A DNA stretch of 24,173 nucleotides from a virus. Of this stretch, positions 22,391 through 24,173 are shown piece after piece. Every line of letters begins with the position of its first letter. Positions within the stretch are counted from its first letter, which is position 1. The stretch is from positions 1-24,173 of IMG/VR virus record IMGVR_UViG_3300028573_000054; one strand, given 5' to 3'. The position numbers and the translations under genes were made by a program. Under the pieces are notes generated by a model. It had not been told where the DNA came from and made no database searches. It saw only the letters and a program-made list of their open reading frames with translations.

Positions 22391-22606
22391 TTAGTAAGGC
22401 GTCGCATAGCGCCATCGCTTTGTTGGGTCGTAAGGCTCGACGCATCCCACGCAGAGCACGCGGTCACCAACGAGCTTTAATCTAGTGGGATGGCGGGAGC
22501 CGGCGGCGATTGAGCCGTCTTGATTGGGACAGGGCCCCGTATGCTGGCGATTACATTCGCCGGAGCATTGGCACGTCGCGCCACCACCTGAAGGGTGGCG
22601 CTTCAT
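22391..22606 (-). CDS. 71-aa Cys-rich zinc-binding candidate
   Basis: Contains CQCSGECNRQH-x2-PC early and VLCVGC late, with a His, enough ligands for one or two zinc sites. The CxCxxxC...HTGPC look recalls the N-terminal part of some HNH-type proteins, but no His-Asn catalytic core follows. First gene of the minus-strand cluster left of the attachment region. Ends in TPY. No strong promoter motif seen upstream. Confidence 0.55.
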   Translation of the reverse strand: MKRHPSGGGATCQCSGECNRQHTGPCPNQDGSIAAGSRHPTRLKLVGDRVLCVGCVEPYDPTKRWRYATPY

Positions 22607-22626
22607 GACTGTGCTACCTTTGTGCT

Positions 22627-22678
22627 CCGGGTACCCTGAAAATGGCCCGTTTCGACCCGGAATTGACTAACTAAGTCA
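22627..22678. repeat. Inverted repeats beside the attachment site
   Basis: CCGGGT (22627-22632) and ACCCGG (22655-22660) form one dyad; inside it GGGTACCC (22629-22636) is a perfect 8-base palindrome. TGACT-N5-AGTCA (22664-22678) is a second dyad. Their position next to the tRNA fragment and integrase suggests integrase or excisionase binding, but no footprint is known. Confidence 0.4.
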
Positions 22679-22697
22679 TTGATTACTGTAAGTTCAC

Positions 22698-22747
22698 TAG
22701 CCCTTACAAGGCGAATGTCGGCGGTTCGATCCCGTCTGCACCCACCA
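22698..22747 (+). other. attP core: tRNA-Val(TAC) 3' fragment
   Basis: The anticodon loop CTTACAA (22703-22709) is followed by a variable loop, T-stem GGCGG/CCGTC around TTCGATC (22720-22736), acceptor 3' strand TGCACCC (22737-22743), A, and CCA (22745-22747). No matching acceptor 5' strand or D arm lies upstream, so it is not a complete tRNA. The T arm and CCA end closely resemble gammaproteobacterial tRNA-Val. It lies 5 bases from the integrase end. Phage genes flank both sides, so attP is the best reading. Confidence 0.75.
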
Positions 22748-22751
22748 TAAT

Positions 22752-23768
22752 TCAAGCCTTTTTGCGTTTCCGGCTCGAAGCCGTGTGCGACATCTGTGCA
22801 ACCTTGCGAGCCGCTTCCACCGCATTTGAGGGCGCGAGGTGCGCGTACCGAAGCACCATGCGATAGGACTTCCAGTCTCCGAGCACCATCAATTCCGGTA
22901 GCGTCACGCCGTTCTGGACAGCCCAGGACGCCCCCGTGTGCCGCAGGTCGTGCCACCGTAGCCCCGGCAGCCCAGCCCGCTGCGACGCCTTCCTGAACGC
23001 CGCCGTATTGAAGTTGTCGATCGGCTTCTTCTCGTACTGGAATACGTGCAGACCTTGAGGATGGGAGGCCCGGCATTCCTTCAGGACTGCTATAGACTCC
23101 TCGGTGAGAGGGAAGCTGAACGTCCGACCCGCCTTCATCTGCGAGCTCGGCACCCAGGCCTTGCGGCCCTTTATGTCCACTCGATCCCATGTCAGGCTGC
23201 TCTGCGCCCGCATCCGTAGTAGCGTAAACACCGCGAAACGCGCGGCCCGCTCGAGGTGCCGCGGCAGCTCCCGCCGCAACCGCTGGAACTCCTCTGGCGT
23301 CAGGAAGCGCGGCTCGGCCTCCGGCTCGCCGTACATCGGAATCGGTGGGCAGGACTCCAGGTAACGCCAGGCGACGCATTTCTTTAACACCGCGCGCAAC
23401 GTGCGCATCGCCCGGTCTACCGTCGAGTGGCTCCAGCCTTCGGCGAGTCCATCCTTGCGTAACTCCTCGATCACATCCGGATCGGCCACCGATGAGACGG
23501 GATACTCGTCGATCTTCGGTGAGAGCCACGCGAGGATCTCGCGATCGCGTTTGCGGGACTTTCTGGAGTCTGTCAGCCATCGCTGCTGAGCCTCTTTCCA
23601 CGGAACGGCACCACGATCTCCGAGCTTGTCGCGCCGCCAGAGCCTTTGCTGGAGGACGGTTTCGAATTCCTCAGCGGCTTTTCGATCCGCCGTGCCCGTT
23701 GACTGGCGAGTCTTGCGGCCAATGCGGACCCACCAGTGGGGGCTCCCGGGGCGTCGGTAGAGTGGCAT
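22752..23768 (-). CDS. int: Tyrosine-type site-specific integrase
   Basis: A 338-residue recombinase. The catalytic residues are R185 (LLRMRAQSSLTW), K212 (MKAGRTF), H273-x-x-R276 (HDLRHTG), W299 in the His/Trp position (LGDWKS) and the nucleophile Y308 (LRYAHL). Residues ~1-55 form an arm-binding-type region and ~60-145 the core-binding SAM-like helices. It ends next to the tRNA-Val fragment, the expected target site. It overlaps the HTH gene by 196 bases. Confidence 0.93.
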   Translation of the reverse strand: MPLYRRPGSPHWWVRIGRKTRQSTGTADRKAAEEFETVLQQRLWRRDKLGDRGAVPWKEAQQRWLTDSRKSRKRDREILAWLSPKIDEYPVSSVADPDVIEELRKDGLAEGWSHSTVDRAMRTLRAVLKKCVAWRYLESCPPIPMYGEPEAEPRFLTPEEFQRLRRELPRHLERAARFAVFTLLRMRAQSSLTWDRVDIKGRKAWVPSSQMKAGRTFSFPLTEESIAVLKECRASHPQGLHVFQYEKKPIDNFNTAAFRKASQRAGLPGLRWHDLRHTGASWAVQNGVTLPELMVLGDWKSYRMVLRYAHLAPSNAVEAARKVAQMSHTASSRKRKKA

Positions 23769-23920
23769 CGCTCATCGATCCATTGTTGTAGTAAGTGAGC
23801 GGGGAATACCCAGGCGCGGCCTATCTTGGTCGCGGGCACCTCGCGGGCCTTCGCCATCTTACGCAGCGTATCAGGGTGAACGTGCAGTTCGGCTGCCGCT
23901 TGCTGTAGACGAAGGTTCAC
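23573..23920 (-). CDS. Excisionase-like helix-turn-helix protein overlapping int
   Basis: A 115-residue protein with GTG start after GGAGAAGA. Residues ~1-50 are a MerR/HTH_17-like domain: LQQAAAELHVHPDTLRKMAK, then VPATKIGRAWVFPAHLLQQW, ending at a typical wing and helix. The C-terminal half is low complexity and mostly the out-of-frame shadow of integrase. Such HTH proteins beside int often act in excision or int regulation; the role is inferred. Confidence 0.7.
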   Translation of the reverse strand: MNLRLQQAAAELHVHPDTLRKMAKAREVPATKIGRAWVFPAHLLQQWIDERCHSTDAPGAPTGGSALAARLASQRARRIEKPLRNSKPSSSKGSGGATSSEIVVPFRGKRLSSDG

Positions 23921-24053
23921 GGCTCTTCTCCGGCAACGGCGGCAACGGCCTGCGATCCTGTCCCCGCTTGATGATCCCCGCCTGAACCTCGATGGAGTGC
24001 TGCCGAAGCTGGCGCTTCAATCTCCAGAGGCGATACCAGACCGGTAGCCACAT
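23871..24053 (-). CDS. 60-aa basic small protein
   Basis: ATG preceded by an excellent AGGAGGG. Starts MWLPVWYRLWRLKRQLRQH and continues with GIIKRGQDRRPLPPLPEKS, Arg/Trp rich; the last residues overlap the HTH gene. Third codon positions are strongly G/C, unlike the competing frame here. It could be a small DNA-binding or regulatory protein. Confidence 0.55.
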   Translation of the reverse strand: MWLPVWYRLWRLKRQLRQHSIEVQAGIIKRGQDRRPLPPLPEKSREPSSTASGSRTARSP

Positions 24054-24173
24054 GACACTCCCTCCTGGGCAGAATCTTGGACGAGGGCCAGATCGCCGGC
24101 AGTTTGAGCCGTGCCTGGACTTTCATCCACAACTCCCGCTCGGTTCCGTAATGTTTTTCAAACAACTTGCTCC

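Noticed and set aside
22672-22747. Complete tRNA gene
   Set aside because: No acceptor 5' strand or D arm pairs with the visible 3' half; only the 3' fragment is supported.
23917-24165. 82-codon frame starting at TTG near the right edge
   Set aside because: The second half has poor third-position GC and overlaps the 60-aa gene that has a strong AGGAGGG. The first ~38 codons might be genuine but cannot be separated at the window edge.
1-24173. CRISPR array or insertion sequence
   Set aside because: No regular short repeats with spacers and no transposase frames were seen.

Overview
The window reads as part of the genome of a temperate, P22-like short-tailed phage (podovirus) of a proteobacterium. 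Three things support this: a P22 gp4/gp10-type tail-neck module followed by ejection proteins and a receptor-binding spike; a tyrosine integrase next to a tRNA-Val 3' fragment of gammaproteobacterial type; and tightly overlapping high-GC genes. The host genus cannot be named from the sequence.

Layout. (1) Bases 1-14047, plus strand, late operon: gp4-like tail accessory protein (5' cut by the window edge), a free-standing HNH endonuclease, gp10-like neck protein, a small beta-rich virion protein, a cupin, three proteins in the position of the DNA-ejection set, a Gly-rich tail fibre, a beta-helix tailspike, then lysis genes (membrane-anchored coiled-coil protein, GH24 endolysin, three-TM holin). 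Most junctions are ATGA, GTGA or TGATG overlaps, so translation is probably coupled. One short membrane-protein gene (8261-8404) lies on the minus strand inside this operon. (2) Bases 14059-22606, minus strand: about 28 small, tightly packed accessory/early genes. Recognisable ones are an unpaired beta-class DNA methyltransferase, a Gp37/Gp68 (DUF5131) protein with a radical-SAM-like Cys cluster, a ribbon-helix-helix-like regulator behind its own operator-bearing promoter, a winged-helix-like protein, Cys-rich zinc-binding candidates and several 33-76 aa membrane proteins. (3) Bases 22607-22751: attachment region with the anticodon-to-CCA part of a tRNA-Val(TAC). (4) Bases 22752-24173, minus strand: integrase, an overlapping excisionase-like HTH gene and a small basic gene.

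The tRNA fragment has no 5' half and has phage-type genes on both sides, so the window is best explained as attP in an unintegrated, circular or packaged phage genome.

Most unusual points: the ejection protein and the minus-strand micro-membrane protein share a C-terminal 13-residue motif whose DNA differs mainly at codon third positions; a ~70-residue beta domain occurs in both gp4 and gp10; the RHH-like gene has a palindromic operator in its promoter spacer and is predicted to be leaderless; the fibre and the spike share a paralogous virion-anchor domain but differ in their distal parts.
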